Positions 24,449 through 36,719 of a stretch of 64,000 nt of DNA are shown here, piece after piece; position 1 is the stretch's first letter, and each line of letters begins with the position of its first letter. The notes beneath the pieces are model-generated. The model saw only the letters and a list, made by a program, of their open reading frames with translations. It was not told the origin of the DNA and made no database searches. This DNA is from Seriola aureovittata. Lineage: Eukaryota > Chordata > Actinopteri > Carangiformes > Carangidae. The position numbers and the translations under genes were made by a program. The stretch lies in the NCBI RefSeq assembly GCF_021018895.1, contig NC_079371.1, forward strand, positions 10,586,001 to 10,650,000. The letters are read 5' to 3'.

Positions 24449-24982
24449 TATTTGAAGTGGGGTTGTGTTAGGCAGTTATCTATAGTCAGTGAATTACCTG
24501 CAGTAGATTTGGATTGGCGCGCTGCCAATTTAGCGGAGCAGCGGCACCAGCACAGACGCTGGGTGATGTGCTGCTGTTGACGGGGGGCCAGCCACAAAAA
24601 CCTGTTTTAGCCACTTTAAAAAATGCTCACCAAAAAAAGCTAATATCAGTTTAAGTGTACTATGTTTTTAATATTTTCACTGCTTTATCTGGCCATCCAA
24701 CAGCCCTTTTAGAAAACTATATTTTCTTAATGTTGAATGCACAAGCGCACTGATGGTGGGCACTGTATTACACTGCAGATCAGCTTTTTGAGTCAGAAAG
24801 AGCTAGTGGGCATTTTTTAAGTGGCTAAAGCATGTTTTTTTTTATGGCTGGCCCTGTCGTCAACAGCACATTACTCTGCTTCTGTGCTGCTACTCCTCTA
24901 AAGTGGCAGTGCTCCAATCTGAATCTACTACAGGTAATACACTGACTATAGATAAGTGCCTTACACAACCTCACGTCAAATA
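24449..24982. mobile_element. Fold-back element (long terminal inverted repeats)
   Basis: A left arm (24449-24648) and a right arm (24777-24982) are inverted copies, roughly 75-80% alike by eye, around a loop of about 130 bp. Matching words include ATCTATAGTCAGTG on the left against CACTGACTATAGAT on the right, and GGCCAGCCA, TTTTAGCCACTT and AGCTAAT/ATCAGCT near the inner ends. TA dinucleotides border both ends (24449-24450, 24981-24982), compatible with TA target duplication. No transposase is encoded, so it would be non-autonomous. The family is not recognised. Confidence 0.72.
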
Positions 24983-25878
24983 ACCTGAACTATCACTTTA
25001 AAGACAAATAAATATTTTATTGCTCATAAGGCCATCGCAGTCCATGTCTTTGAACAGTTGTTAGCTACCAAACTAAAGCATTACTGTTGTAACTAAACTG
25101 GTAATGTGCAAATGTTCTTCTAGTGCCCTCTAAGCAGTTACAGCTTCAGTTGCATTACTATCAGCATCAGGACTGAGGACGGGTTTGTGCTGATTTGTGT
25201 GTAGGCATGGAAGAACAAGACAGATGCAACCAGATTTGCAATATGATGTATGTGGCAAGTAAGTGCAAACAAAAATGCATTTAATTGCATCTGGTTTTTA
25301 TCTTCATAAGAGACACTTGAAGTGACAAGTGAAAATGTAGTGAGAAACAGACTCAGGCACTGATACTGCAACAAGAACAGACATGGACAGATGAATATGG
25401 TGACTGAATTTGAAAAGAACCAACCTACACAAAAACACAAGGACAAAGGACAAACGATGGACATTGTCATTTTTAGTTATATTACTTTCCCTACAAACGT
25501 TGGAATTTGTTATTGTTGTTAATTTGCTACTGTGTTAGATTGTGTTATATTGTAAGGTGACCCTGTTATTGTAACCACCCACTGCAATTTATGCTTTTAT
25601 AAATCTTCATTTACCTCTCGGCTCCTTTAAAATTATTTGTTTTGTTGTATTAATTGGCAATTTCTACAGCAGCACACTGGTCTAATTTGAGAGAAATCAG
25701 GGGTCATTTTGATTCTCCTTGGGGTTTACTAAAAATGCAAATAACAGCAAATAATGCAAATGGTACAGTTTGAAAATATTGTTAAAATTACAAAACATTC
25801 CTATATATACACTGACAAATAAATCAGTGTGTGTGGCAAAGTCATTTGTAGTGATGCATGTTAATGTAGGAACATGTG
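24983..25878. other. Non-coding, nothing recognised
   Basis: Includes a 110-codon minus-strand frame (25138-25470) with a hydrophobic Cys/Leu/Phe-rich translation but no start context, splice signal or recognisable domain. I treat it as chance. No repeats named. Confidence 0.48.
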
Positions 25879-25930
<52 letters not shown>

Positions 25931-25956
25931 GGTGTGTGTGTGTGTGTGTGTGTGTT
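25879..25956. repeat. (TG)n microsatellite, interrupted
   Basis: About 78 bp of TG repeats with interruptions TTTG near 25911 and TGGTG near 25930. Long alternating purine-pyrimidine tracts like this can adopt left-handed DNA. Confidence 0.97.
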
Positions 25957-26580
25957 TATTAGGCCTCAGCTGAGAGTGGGCATATTCAGAAGTCCAGCTG
26001 TGAATTTAAGTTCTCACATGCAGAGTGCCTAAAGTGATGTGTGACAAATATCATTTCCAAATGAAAACATCATTCCACATAATGACGAATGCTAAGTTTG
26101 TGTATCCCGACTGCACTGTGTTCAATTTGTCGAGTGAAAAAAAACTGTGACTCACTGAATTATTAGAGATAGCTGTCTAACATCGCCAGCTGAGACGTTT
26201 AGTTGTCTTACATCTGTGTGGGAGTAAAATTCACAGCATTTGACACAATATCTCTTTGCACTGAAAAAAAAAAACTATCCAGATCTATTTACATAACACA
26301 GATTTCTTGATGTCACTAAAATGTTGCAGATGTGACGTGCGCGTGCCCGGACACAGTACGTGATAAAAATGCGTACCTGTCCGTATTAACCAAACAAAGT
26401 GGAGAAAGATAAAATCATCCCTGCCTTCATTTCTGCAGGCAGAACCACAGTAGCACAGTTACATAGTGATATTCCACTTTCACTGTAACTTCATGTCCTT
26501 TCACATGAGTGATAATGCCTTGTTTGCAGAGTTGTGTGACTAGCATTTTACTGACTGACACATTCTCTCTGAATAGTACT
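25957..26580. other. Non-coding, nothing recognised
   Basis: Short frames and A runs only. A CpG-containing stretch at 26334-26355 is isolated. Confidence 0.48.
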
Positions 26581-26690
26581 GTTTGGCAGATGAGGTAATC
26601 CACCTAGTCTGCAAAAGGTTGCTTATTCAATCCTCTTACAGCAAGGACGCCTACTCTATCCCCATGTATACATATGCAAACCTTCTCCAA
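26581..26690 (+). repeat. Possible degenerate tRNA-derived SINE
   Basis: TTGGCAGATGAGGTAA (A-box-like) is followed by AAAAGGTTGCTTATTCAATC (B-box-like, with TTCAATCC) at a tRNA-like distance. It has no second copy here and no clear tail. The call is weak and motif-based. Confidence 0.27.
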
Positions 26691-27784
26691 GGACGGCTAT
26701 TCAGGACTAGCTGCTATTATGCTTATTGTAGAAAAAGGTATGTGCAAAAACAATGTGTCATTTTATCACAGTATTTCACTTCACACACAGTGTGTCTGCT
26801 CATTCTCATTTCAATGTAGAATATGATATTGATTGTTATTTAAGTGCAAATAAGTGCCAAACAGGTTTTAGCAAGGAATCTTTTGATGTTGGTGCTGGGT
26901 TTTCGTATCTACAAACTATCTATAACATGTTTTCCTTTAGTTTATTTTTCCCTGTTCTTTAGAATCTACAGTCTACATTGCTCAGCACAATTAGTTTGTG
27001 TTGCACAGCATCTACTGCAGTTTTATCTAATCCTACTCACAGGACCAGTATTTAGTTTGAAACACCATCATGATCCTGCTGACAGATCTGTACCCAAGGC
27101 TTTAATTTATCAATGTGAACTGAAAAGTGTCTGCTTTATCTCAATCGATAAATCTAGTGTGGGGAATATACAAATGAAAAAAAAAAAATATAAGCCTTGC
27201 TAATATTGATTAGCAAAATTTCTGTTATTGTTTCCATTTAATCTACTACACTGATCCATGACAGAAGATGAATTGAAATGTTTACAGGCAGAAATATGGA
27301 AGCATATAGCTCACTCTTGAATGCATCATCATTCATATTTCTGTCTGCCAGGTTAGCCTAAAAGACCTCCAACAACGTGACTGGATTTGTGTAGTCTGCT
27401 CTACAGAGGCAGTAAGAGAGTAGTAATACAAAAGCAGTGGAGCTGAAAAAAGGGGTTTTCAAGCTGGACAGCAAACTGTAAAACAGATAGAAAGGTTGTA
27501 ATTCTTTTATTTTATGTATTTTTAGGCTGATCATTTTGCCCCCAAAGAATCATTGCCATAGAATCTATACTTTACCTAAAACAATTTTCTTTAAGAAAAG
27601 TAACTTCAGTTTCATTATTATTTACACACTATAGTTCACAATGTGATAATCACATTGTTCTGAGTTTTTATATGTCGACTGGTATTAATATTTATACTGA
27701 AATAAATACAATGTCATGACATTTTAAGTAGACTATGTGATTGAAAGGCAGCTATTTGTACCACATGCTCAAGATGTTTTTCGC
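26691..27784. other. Non-coding AT-rich DNA, nothing recognised
   Basis: Contains a 119-codon plus-strand frame (26844-27203), hydrophobic and ending in a lysine run from poly-A. Nothing supports it as a gene. Confidence 0.5.
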
Positions 27785-27990
27785 TAAAGCTAGGTAGCCT
27801 GACTATAAGGATACAAAACAAAACTGGGATTAGCTGTGAGTTAGGTGGAGTCAGGCACTGCCAAGATGGTGACGGCAGAGCAGTCCACTCTGAGCTTTGA
27901 AATAGCGCTTCATAAAAAGCTACATTTATGGTTGAAAGCCCATTAAAAGCCTTATGTGCAGTTATACTGAATCTGACAGCTTGGACTAGC
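27785..27990 (-). repeat. Dispersed fish repeat, copy B (inverted relative to 2.2 kb)
   Basis: GGAGTCAGGCACTGCCAAGA, then ACTCTGAGCTTTGAAATAGC (27889-27908) is the reverse complement, with scattered changes, of 2269-2345. It lacks the TGACGTCA end and instead continues with AAAGCTACATTTATGG and TTGGACTAGCAACAGACTG, which also belong to the repeat family as I know it. The 92-codon minus frame through it is repeat-derived. Confidence 0.68.
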
Positions 27991-30054
27991 AACAGACTGA
28001 ATGTAGTGCTGAATTAAAGACAATCTGATCATCGGGCAGTGTGAGTGACGATAGACTCACTTACGTGCCTTTGATTGGTGATGAGTCGGCTTAGCTTTGT
28101 TAAAAAAATTTTAGTCAGTCACTACGAATCTTTGAACTGAACAGAACAAAGTTATTTGAATCAGCAAAGTAATTTGTGATTTCCACCTCTCTCTGTCACT
28201 GTGGGTCGCTTTTGCCAATAGACATTCCAAGCTTTGTTGTTATAGAACAACTTTTTTCACTAGTGTTTCTCTTACTCAAAGTAAATCTTGATAATAGTGA
28301 TGTCTAGTTATATCTGTACTTGCACATCTTTGCTCTTTGCCACTTCTTTTGCCATATCTACCATATACATCTTTTCTTATCCAAAATGTTCTTACTCAGT
28401 GTCTACTGCATGTTTTTTAACTTACTTTTGTGCCAAGTCAAAGAGTCATATCATCACTTTGTGAATGAAGTTTTTTCTTAATCTAAATTTCAATACATCT
28501 TTTAGCAGTAAAGAGGGTTTAAAATGATTTTGAATATTTTTCCTTTTCCGCCTGCATTTGGTGTTTTTCGGGAGCTTTGATATTGCTCGATAGGCATCAC
28601 TTTTGCATCACCATTTTCAAAATATACTGTAGATCACAGATATCCTTAGTAAGTTATATTTGCATATAGTTCAGAGTTCCCAGAGTTTTCCACTTCTGGG
28701 AGATCTTCATCTTAATTGAGGTCACGCATAGTTTTAAATTTTCTTCAGTGCATAGCAAGGATTTGTTCCTGCAGCTTTGCCAGGCTATATGGAAAATCTA
28801 CTCGAGGCCAGTCAGGCAGACACCCTAATAGCAGTGGATGCCAAATGTTGTGCTGTGCAAAATTCTGGGCTTATTTCATCTCAACAACTTACTTAGATGC
28901 CAAAATGAATAAAACAGGGTCTTTGAATATCATCAAATTAAACTCACCTTGATTTTAGGCCTTTTAAATTTTTTATTTTTCGCTTCCTGCACTCTCAACG
29001 TCTTTTTTTAGCTTTATAGTGATAAAAGACACTATCAAGAATTAAGTTTCAATAAAGCATTAAGATCTCAAAAACCTGTGATAAAAGGTTGTTTCCATTA
29101 CCAGATTTTCATAGTGACCCTCAGTGTGGGCTGAGACATCATCTATGATTCTGAGTGAGTAGAACAGTTTGAAATTTTGTATGTGTTGATTGGCTCTTGA
29201 TGAAATAACCTTGAAGGTTGGTGCAGTGGGACTTGAGCTGGAGATGTAGGCCAGAAAAGGCATTTGAAGGCAACTGAATTAATTTTTGCCATCTTTAGAA
29301 AGCACAAATCTCATTTCCATTCAATATTTTGTTTGCCAATACATGCACGGTCCAATGTCTGTCTGTCACTAATTAGCTTTTTTATCAAATTCTGCAGGTA
29401 CATGTCAAGATCATATGCTGTTTTGTGCTCACTTGAGAAGAGAGGTGCGGCGTACTGTTTACCATAATCACTCCCTCTTGGGATTTGCCATGCATAAGTT
29501 TTCTGGGCTTTTTTCATTCTTCTCACACAGGTGGAACCTTATTTGACCCTTTCTCACTCACAGAAGCAAACAATTTTTATAACTATTATACACAGAATAT
29601 AGGTTGTACAATATGTTTTCTGTTGCTTGTCTTTGACCTGTGAGCTGATTAAATGCATAAACAGATGTGACATACAGTATATTACTTGTTTGCGTGAATG
29701 TTCACATCCAATATAATAAAGGACAGATGAACCATGGGTGAAAAATAAAAAGTATTTGTTTACTCAATATAAAAATTGTCTTACATGAGAGGTGTGTCAC
29801 TTAAGTGTCATGTTGTATTTCCATTGTATTAGTATCTGGGGTCAGACATGGTTTTCATGAATGTTCTACATAGTTGTGACTCATTTCCAGGCATTATGAA
29901 TAAATAACTGGATTTCAAGTAAAGTTTCTTACCGTCTGCAAAACAGTCATCTAAAAAATATTCAGAGAGGAGTTAAACCAAGCTCTCGCCAAGTCATTTA
30001 GAAGGTTCTGAAACCATTTTCTGTTGTAATTCAGTCTGTGAAAGCAAAATTATT
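27991..30054. other. Non-coding AT-rich DNA, nothing recognised
   Basis: A long AT-rich stretch with frames of 78 codons or fewer. I recognise no repeat or RNA. Confidence 0.5.
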
Positions 30055-30310
30055 CTCAATTAATTACGGTTTCAGCACCAAAAGCTTTAGGATTGTACAT
30101 TAGTCTGTCAGTTTCCGGGGTGTGCGGTCCGCAGTTTCCCTTATTAAGCCTGTTAGATTTAAATTGCTGCACATACGAAGGCTTTTGAGAAAGTAATGGC
30201 AAAATGAGACCTTTCACCTTGGACTGATGGGAGAAATGAATCATGGACGTGGCAAAAGCTACATTTGATTGACGGATTAATTGAAGATCAGTGTGTGTAG
30301 CTGTCAGTGT
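30055..30310. promoter_or_regulatory. Weak candidate conserved noncoding segment
   Basis: Contains several homeodomain-like cores (AATTAATTA at 30058-30066; ATTGACGGATTAATTGAAG near 30269), CCGGGGTGTGCGGTCCGC at 30116-30133 and TGAATCATGG, with no repeat character. A 62-codon minus frame covers most of it but has no domain. Inference from sequence style only. Confidence 0.2.
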
Positions 30311-30707
30311 GTGCCACCACGTGGGAGCATTGAGGACAAAGCATGTTTTTCACATGATATAATGTGTATCAACACATGATCATTTCTTCCATTATTGTTT
30401 TTAGATTAAGATATCCATGCATTTCATGAAAATATGTATTTCAACAACTCTCGCTCAACAGTGTCTCTTTTCCCAACAAAGGATCTGAACACATTTTGCA
30501 ATAATTTCACCCAGAAGCCAACTAAACAAGTCTAGGTCAACACCTAGTACATGGCTCAACTGCGTATGGTCAAATCCTAATTTTACAACTGCAACTTGAC
30601 AAAAACTAAAGACAAAGGCTGTGCTGTGATTTCGGCTGTGATAACTTGCTTACTAACTAAAATGATCACTCAGAGAGAAAGTTTCTTTCATTTTTTTAAA
30701 GTTATTT
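30311..30707. other. Non-coding, nothing recognised
   Basis: AT-rich spacer up to SINE copy 2. Confidence 0.5.
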
Positions 30708-30888
30708 TTTCAGGCTTTTGCCTTTATTTCAGTCATAGTGAAAGAGAAATGGGAAAATTGGAGAGAAAGAGGGAAAGAGGTCAACACGCAGCAAAGGGCC
30801 ACAGGCCAGACTTGAACCTGGACCGCCGGGGCAAAGATTAAGCCCAAATAGCACGCACTCCACCAGGTTAGACTATGAGGTAGACTAT
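30708..30888 (-). mobile_element. tRNA-derived SINE, copy 2
   Basis: Inverted copy of the 9.03 kb SINE. The reverse complement of AGACTTGAACC (30808-30818) is the B box GGTTCAAGTCT. CAGCAAAGGGCC, a GAGAGAAAGAGG purine tract and CTTTTGCCTTTATTTC follow in the order expected for body, CT tract and tail. The A-box side lies near 30860-30885. The 81-codon plus frame over it is not a gene. Confidence 0.83.
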
Positions 30889-33800
30889 CTTTCTTATTTG
30901 TCGGTCACACAGCTCACAGCCTCTGTCTGGGTTCCACAATAGTTTAGCCTTTATTTACTTCAACTCCAATTTTTATTAGAGGCAGGTCTTTATGTGTCAC
31001 TCACTTGGTTTGAGTTATAGAATTGGTCATAGCGGTTTGTATGAAGCCTTGTTACAGATGATGTCTCTCTCTCCTTTCCTCTCTCCTGTTCTCTCTGATC
31101 GGTGTGTCTTATGTTTAGTTATTCCTCTGCCTCCTTTAGTAAAAATGATACATGTAATGAAAATTGTTTTTTTGCCATAATGGAGGTGAGGCTCAGTGTA
31201 TTGGAAGCGCTCCTCTGCTTCCCTGCAGTTCCAGAGAAACCGGCAAACCAGACTGGTATTTCTCTGGCAATATATTTTCATACAACAGTGAAAATAGATT
31301 TCATAGACCATAGTGAATATGATGCACACCAGCTGGACCCGAATACACAATGATGTACAAGGGGCCAGCACCTGTCTGGGCAAAAAGCATGATTACACAA
31401 TGGAGGACCAACTGCCATGTACCTGATGTGCCTGAGAGAGAAAAAGGCAGCACAGGTGTGTGAGCCTAAGCATGAAGGAGAAATGCAGATATTTCCTGTG
31501 AATGATATGAATGTCTCAATCCTGTCCGTCACATAGGAATGTGATCCAGTCGCAAGGACATTCATTCAAACAGTTAAAGACCAAAGAATGTAAGCTGGAG
31601 CACTTCAGACTGTGAGATATAGCATAGATGTAGCATAAACTTTATTTCATTATATACTTCAAACTGCACATGCTTTTTGACCAAGTTCAAAGACATGATA
31701 CCTCTTTTTTTAAGTCTTGCACAGCTGAACACACTTCCTGTGACGGTTCTAAATGCACAAGTACCAGACAGGATTTGATTTCTTTGGGAGCAGGAAGTAG
31801 AGGGAATACAATCACATGTGTGCCTCCTGGGAAGGAATCTCAGTGATAGCTTTCTTTCTCAGCAGCGTTGCTATTTCCTCTTCTAGTGCCTCCATCTCAA
31901 CATGGCTAGAGAGAGCAATGTGGAAGACGACCCAAAAGGGAGGTGATTGACAGCTGAATTGGAGTGCATATCCTTTCCTCTGTGTCCTGTCTGGCCAAGA
32001 GGAGCTCAGAGCTCAGAGCTCCAGCCACACAAAGTGACGCTCTGAAAGTGGGTGCACAGCGGGGTTAGGAGTTTTAAGCTCTGTGGGCCCACCTGCCATC
32101 TTCTTCCCACTGAGGAGGGAGACATGGGGGTTCTGCCAAAAAAAAGGGTCACTGCAATAGGGAAGTGGAGACAGAAAGAAATGCTTCATTTACCTCTCTC
32201 TCTCTCTCTCTCTGAAGCACAGTCAGTGGAAAGAGATGAGTAAGTCTCTGTAACAGAAGATTAATTCCACACAGTTCTCATAGCAGGTTAGATCTTTGCT
32301 TCCGATCAAACAAGAAGCAGGCACCCATCAGTGCAAAGAATTCCCAATTGCAAATACCACTCCATTCCAGCTATTTTGACTTGTACAGCACATATTGCTC
32401 TTTGGCAAATGATAGCGATGGCCTGAGACAGTCTAAGCGCCCAGTCACATCACCATTTATTACAGTGAAATTGCAGAAGAAAATCAGTTCATTTCAATTG
32501 AATCACAGGAATCAATTTAGGCAAAATAAATTTGTACTGTGCTTCTGTGTAGCTCTACTTTAGTGAATTGTAATATGCAATGACAGTGACCAGTTACAAA
32601 ATGTCTTCACAGTGCTGAACTTTATGGGAACAAAGGGACACCAAGAGTCAAACATTGATGAAGTTATCATATTAGCTTTGTCATACCATCTAATTACATA
32701 TAAGCCTGCTCTGCCAGAATATGAATTGCTTTTACAAAAAAATATGTGTCATGGTTGGCAGTCAGTTGTGACACTGGTCTGGCTGGTGACAGAGAATGCA
32801 AGTAGCTACGCCAAGCTTCCTGCACCAGCTATTCTGCAACATCGCATGAATGAATCTCACTGTGAGACTTTCTAATCTGGCGAGGCTGCCGCTTTACTCC
32901 GAAACTGAACAATTTCTTCTGACTTGAACCCTCCTGATAGATGAGAAGGCTGAGGGAACATATTAAAGGCTCGACTGCTAGCTTCTGTTACTCATTGAGC
33001 ATTGTTAGTAAAGCAGCCTCTCCTGTCTCTCTTGAAAGGAGATAGACCTCAAATATATCCTCAATGGGTGGAACTCCTTTGTCCCACTGCCAGGTGTCGG
33101 CTTCTCAATTGGGAGCTTAATGGTTAGAGGCAAAACCTGTTGTCTACTAATCTAGTGGAAAAAGTGGTTTCATCTGGGGACAAACACTGGGGGAACATAT
33201 GTACACATGTTTACCACATTTACATTAAACTACGAAGCTAAGGAGGCATTCAACAGTTCAAAGCATTTCTAACCCACACAGATGTTTTTAAACCTCTGTT
33301 CAAGGTACAAAACAAGTGAACAGGGGAGTCATGGAAATACTCACACAGTCCAGAGAAGAAGTGTACCCAGTAAACATAACTGAAACACCAAATAGAGCAC
33401 ATTTGTATCCACTGTTTTAGTGACAGGCCCTTAGGATGCCAATGCTGCCTTTCCTACACATAACATTACTAAGTTAAAGTGAAGCCAAATGAGTCTGAAG
33501 TGCAACCAAATAAAAAGTAGTTTCTTATTGTCATGTAAATGAGGGATGGAGTCAGAGCGATTGTTTTGTCCCTTGCTATCCCCCAGTCTAATCCACAAAA
33601 GACATTTCTGCTCACAGTTGTTAGTGGTGGAACTAAAAGGGTTTCCTGTTTTCCAACAAGGAATAGGATTAGACCCAAAAAAATGACCATTTAACCACAC
33701 ACTTCTTTACGTGACACAAAATCACAAACAAAGCCAAAGCTCCGCACATATTTTGGGCTGGAAAACTCGCTGTGGAGAAAAGTTTTGCATTCATAATTTT

Positions 33801-34929
33801 CTTAAGGGCAAACACTTAAAGCCCCAATGGTTATCACAACGAAATATCAAAATATTAGGGTTGTTTCTTTCAAGCAAAACCATTGTTTGGTGTAATGAAA
33901 ACTGATACCTCTGGGACTTTTGGTGACACAAACAAAGGAGACACTCTCCAACAGGATGCTTCAAGGATCACTAGTATTTGCTTCTTCTCCTCTCACTGAC
34001 GGTTGTACTTCTCTGTCTGTGAAGCTTTGAGAAGAATCACTGTTAAAACTGGCGTCAGTGTTTGTCCTTTGTGGCCCCTTACGGTAACTAGAACTAAGGA
34101 TGCGGAAACACTGATTGAAATATTGCAATAAAGGTGAGACAAAAAAAAAATAAGAAGCACATTCTTGTTGTTTTCACACAGAAAATCTTCCAAAGAGAGA
34201 CAAACACAGTTACATCGCCACGTCCGCTGGGGGCCTCTCTCTGCATTAATACAATTCTTTTTCAACAGAAGAGTTTTCTCTTGCAACCTCCTAACAATGC
34301 TGAGCGTGTTTAAAAACTCAACACAGTGGGTGCTAAAAAGTAAAAAAAAAAAAAACAGAAAAAAAAAAACCACTCAAACTTGAATAAAGGTGAATGCTTC
34401 GACTGGGTTTTCTGTGGTTGCATAGCAACAGTGGGGGCTGAGACTAGCACTTTCCCCCGAAGAACTCCTATTTGGGGGAGAGGTTTTGTGGGAGCATTGT
34501 AGAAACCCTTTGTAATGCACTAAAAAGACAGACAGTTTTCTTTTCTGAAAGAAAATGGTAAGAAGGCTTTAACATCCCACAGAACAACTTTGGAAAAAAC
34601 TAAAAGCTTTAGAAAAGATGGAGTAAGAATTACTACATTTTGATCTCAGTCACACATACCAGTGAACCCTTTACAACAAGGTTTTATGTTTTAGGAGCTT
34701 GCTGTAAATGTAGAGCCCACTGGTTATAAAACCCACATAGTGAGACTCAGTGTGACTCTCTGCACTATATTTGTCTCCGGAATAATGGATCTGTGTGTGG
34801 CTAATGAGCAGCTTACTGCTGAAGAGCATACGTTTAGTCTGCCTGAGAAGATTTCTCTAAAAGCCTGTTTATGGCCTTTTTCCTACTGAAGGGCAAGTTG
34901 GCTAAAGACATTTTGAAAGTAGTCAGACC
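30889..34929. other. Non-coding DNA, with (CT)n and poly-A
   Basis: The longest interval without a named repeat. It holds a short (CT)n at 32194-32213, a triple GAGCTCA word at 32000-32021 and A-runs at 34341-34370. The 118-codon (31027-31383, minus), 95-codon and 126-codon (33993-34373, minus; mostly poly-Phe from poly-A) frames have no motif. The 31850-32110 part is GC-richer and may be regulatory, but I cannot support that. Confidence 0.48.
32194..32213. repeat. (CT)n microsatellite
   Basis: About ten CT units. Confidence 0.9.
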
Positions 34930-35180
34930 TGGGGCTCATTATGGCTTCAGCCGTTGCCGTCATTAAAGTCCAGCAGAGTCTTCTCACTATGAAACCAAGT
35001 GGCTCCTCCAGATGGCTCTCCAGCCTTACCTGCGTCTTCCTGTGCATCTCTCAGCACTCCTGCAGGAGGCGGGAAACGGGCCAGAGCCCCACATCTTTCC
35101 GGGAAGAGAGAAAATATTCACTTGTGCAGTTCAAGTCCAAGACCGTCTGATCTGAGAACTACAAAGAAGCCACTTAAGGT
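34930..35180. other. GC-richer island with splice-like signals on the minus strand
   Basis: On the minus strand, an acceptor-like tract TTTCCCGCCTCCTGCAG abuts GAGTGC at 35059. Thirty nucleotides later CGCAG is followed by GTAAGG, a near-ideal donor (junction at 35029/35030). This would define a 30-nt exon (35030-35059). On the plus strand a 69-codon frame, 34941-35150, begins MASAVAVIKVQQ and includes a hydrophobic stretch around residues 25-37. Neither has a recognised homologue. I cannot choose between a real exon and chance. Confidence 0.25.
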
Positions 35181-36719
35181 AAACAGAGCTGTGGAGCAGA
35201 GGAGGGAACAATCACTAAACCCTCAGCAAATAAAGACTCTATACTTAATAACATAATGGTCCTCTGTCAATATACAAGGTCAGTCTTGATCTATACGTAA
35301 TAACATAGAACGGCCTCATAAAAGGCTGACATTACTTTTGTTTCACATATTTCCTGTTAGTTAGAAATAATGATTCCTGTCTATCTATCTATCCATGAAA
35401 ACTTGGTCGACTTCCCATACTTTGCAAAATTTCATTTCTGTCTCAAGGTATGTTATGGTCAATAAAAAATACACATAAAGGTCTCTGTGGACTTTCGCAG
35501 AAAGGGGGGTTATGGGTAAGTTCACAAAGACTAGCAGAGGAGACATTATGCACACGTCCAAAACTTGATGTGTTGTCCCGATCTGTGTGTCAACTAAGTT
35601 TATTGGTAGATTCATCTCCTGTCAGAAGGTGGGTTAAAAAATGCAGATGTTATAAATGTAGTGAATATAAGAATGGAAGAAGCAGAAACAAATTCACGTC
35701 ACCTGAATCCTTATTTTGCTCTCATTCCTAATTTTACAGGACGGTTTCGTAACTCGTACTCAATTACATGCATTTAATAACATTATCAACATTATCTTTG
35801 GATGACATCCACACTCCAAAAAATGCAACATGCATTTTTCACTGCTTGCAACAATTGTGTTATGAGAATTCAAAAAAATCACAGCAATGTTGGCAGCAGC
35901 TGGTAACACTTCCAATAAAACAAAATGTTCACACATTATGTGAATCCACTGTTTCCCAGAACAGACACAGCTATTGTCCATGCTTCATGTTTCATTCTCT
36001 AATCATTCAAACTACAACTGAAAAGTACCAGAAGGCCTAGAATGATTGTGATCAGCTTCTCATTTATTTCACATGAATATTATTTCATTCAACAAAACAT
36101 TGGCCAGCTGTTGTCACATTGTAAGGGTTTGTTTTTGTTAATCACTTCCACAGACAAATGACACTTCCTGTTATCTACTGTATTTGTTTGAGATTGATGG
36201 TATACAGAGTCAAACCATGCTGTGTCATGAGGTTCTTAAGCTAACTGATCTAAATTGCCCAGTTCACAGGTACGGTTTGTAACCACACTGTACTGTAAAG
36301 CTTTTGTTTTTGAGCTGAAGCTGGCCCTTGTGCCAGCTCTCAAGCCAAGCTGGTTAATCACACTCCCACACACTGCGCATTCTGTTAGGAACAACAATTA
36401 TCATGTCTGCAATGAGCTGCTAGATATTGTTTTTCTTTTTGAAAATTTTCATCAACAGGGAGCAGAGAATTGTGGCATCTTAGTGACACCAGTGATGATC
36501 CACATATTACAACAGTTGGCTCTATCTAAATTTTATTCACATCAAGATTGTTTTTCTAAGGGTTCATTAACTGAGTTTTGGGAACAGTCACCCAAAAGTA
36601 CCGAGGTATCTACTCTCCTTCAGAATTGACAATTAGGACGAAAACTTTTTTTCATTTCAAATGGATAATCATTTTGTCCATTGACTCTGAAATGGCAGCA
36701 ATTTATTACAAATCTATAT
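35181..36719. other. Non-coding AT-rich DNA, nothing recognised
   Basis: Includes a 124-codon plus frame (36255-36629) that is among the longest non-repeat frames. It has no motif, no strong start context and ordinary AT-rich codon content, so I do not call it. A short CTAT run lies at 35380-35392. Confidence 0.48.

Noticed and set aside
25138..25470. 110-codon minus frame that looks membrane-protein-like
   Set aside because: Hydrophobicity follows from T-rich codons. No family signature or regulatory context.
25770..25973. Frame rich in Val-Cys repeats
   Set aside because: It is translation of the (TG)n tract.
31190..31270. Short splice-bounded stretch CTGCAG ... GTATTT on the plus strand
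   Set aside because: The would-be exon is about 27 nt with a poor donor and no support; weaker than the 35.03 kb candidate.
33993..34373. 126-codon minus-strand frame with a hydrophobic start
   Set aside because: The hydrophobic start is poly-Phe/Leu from a poly-A/T tract. No signal peptide or family pattern follows.
36255..36629. 124-codon plus-strand frame
   Set aside because: No motif, no splice-site context and AT-rich codon use like the flanks. In 64 kb, one or two such frames are expected by chance.
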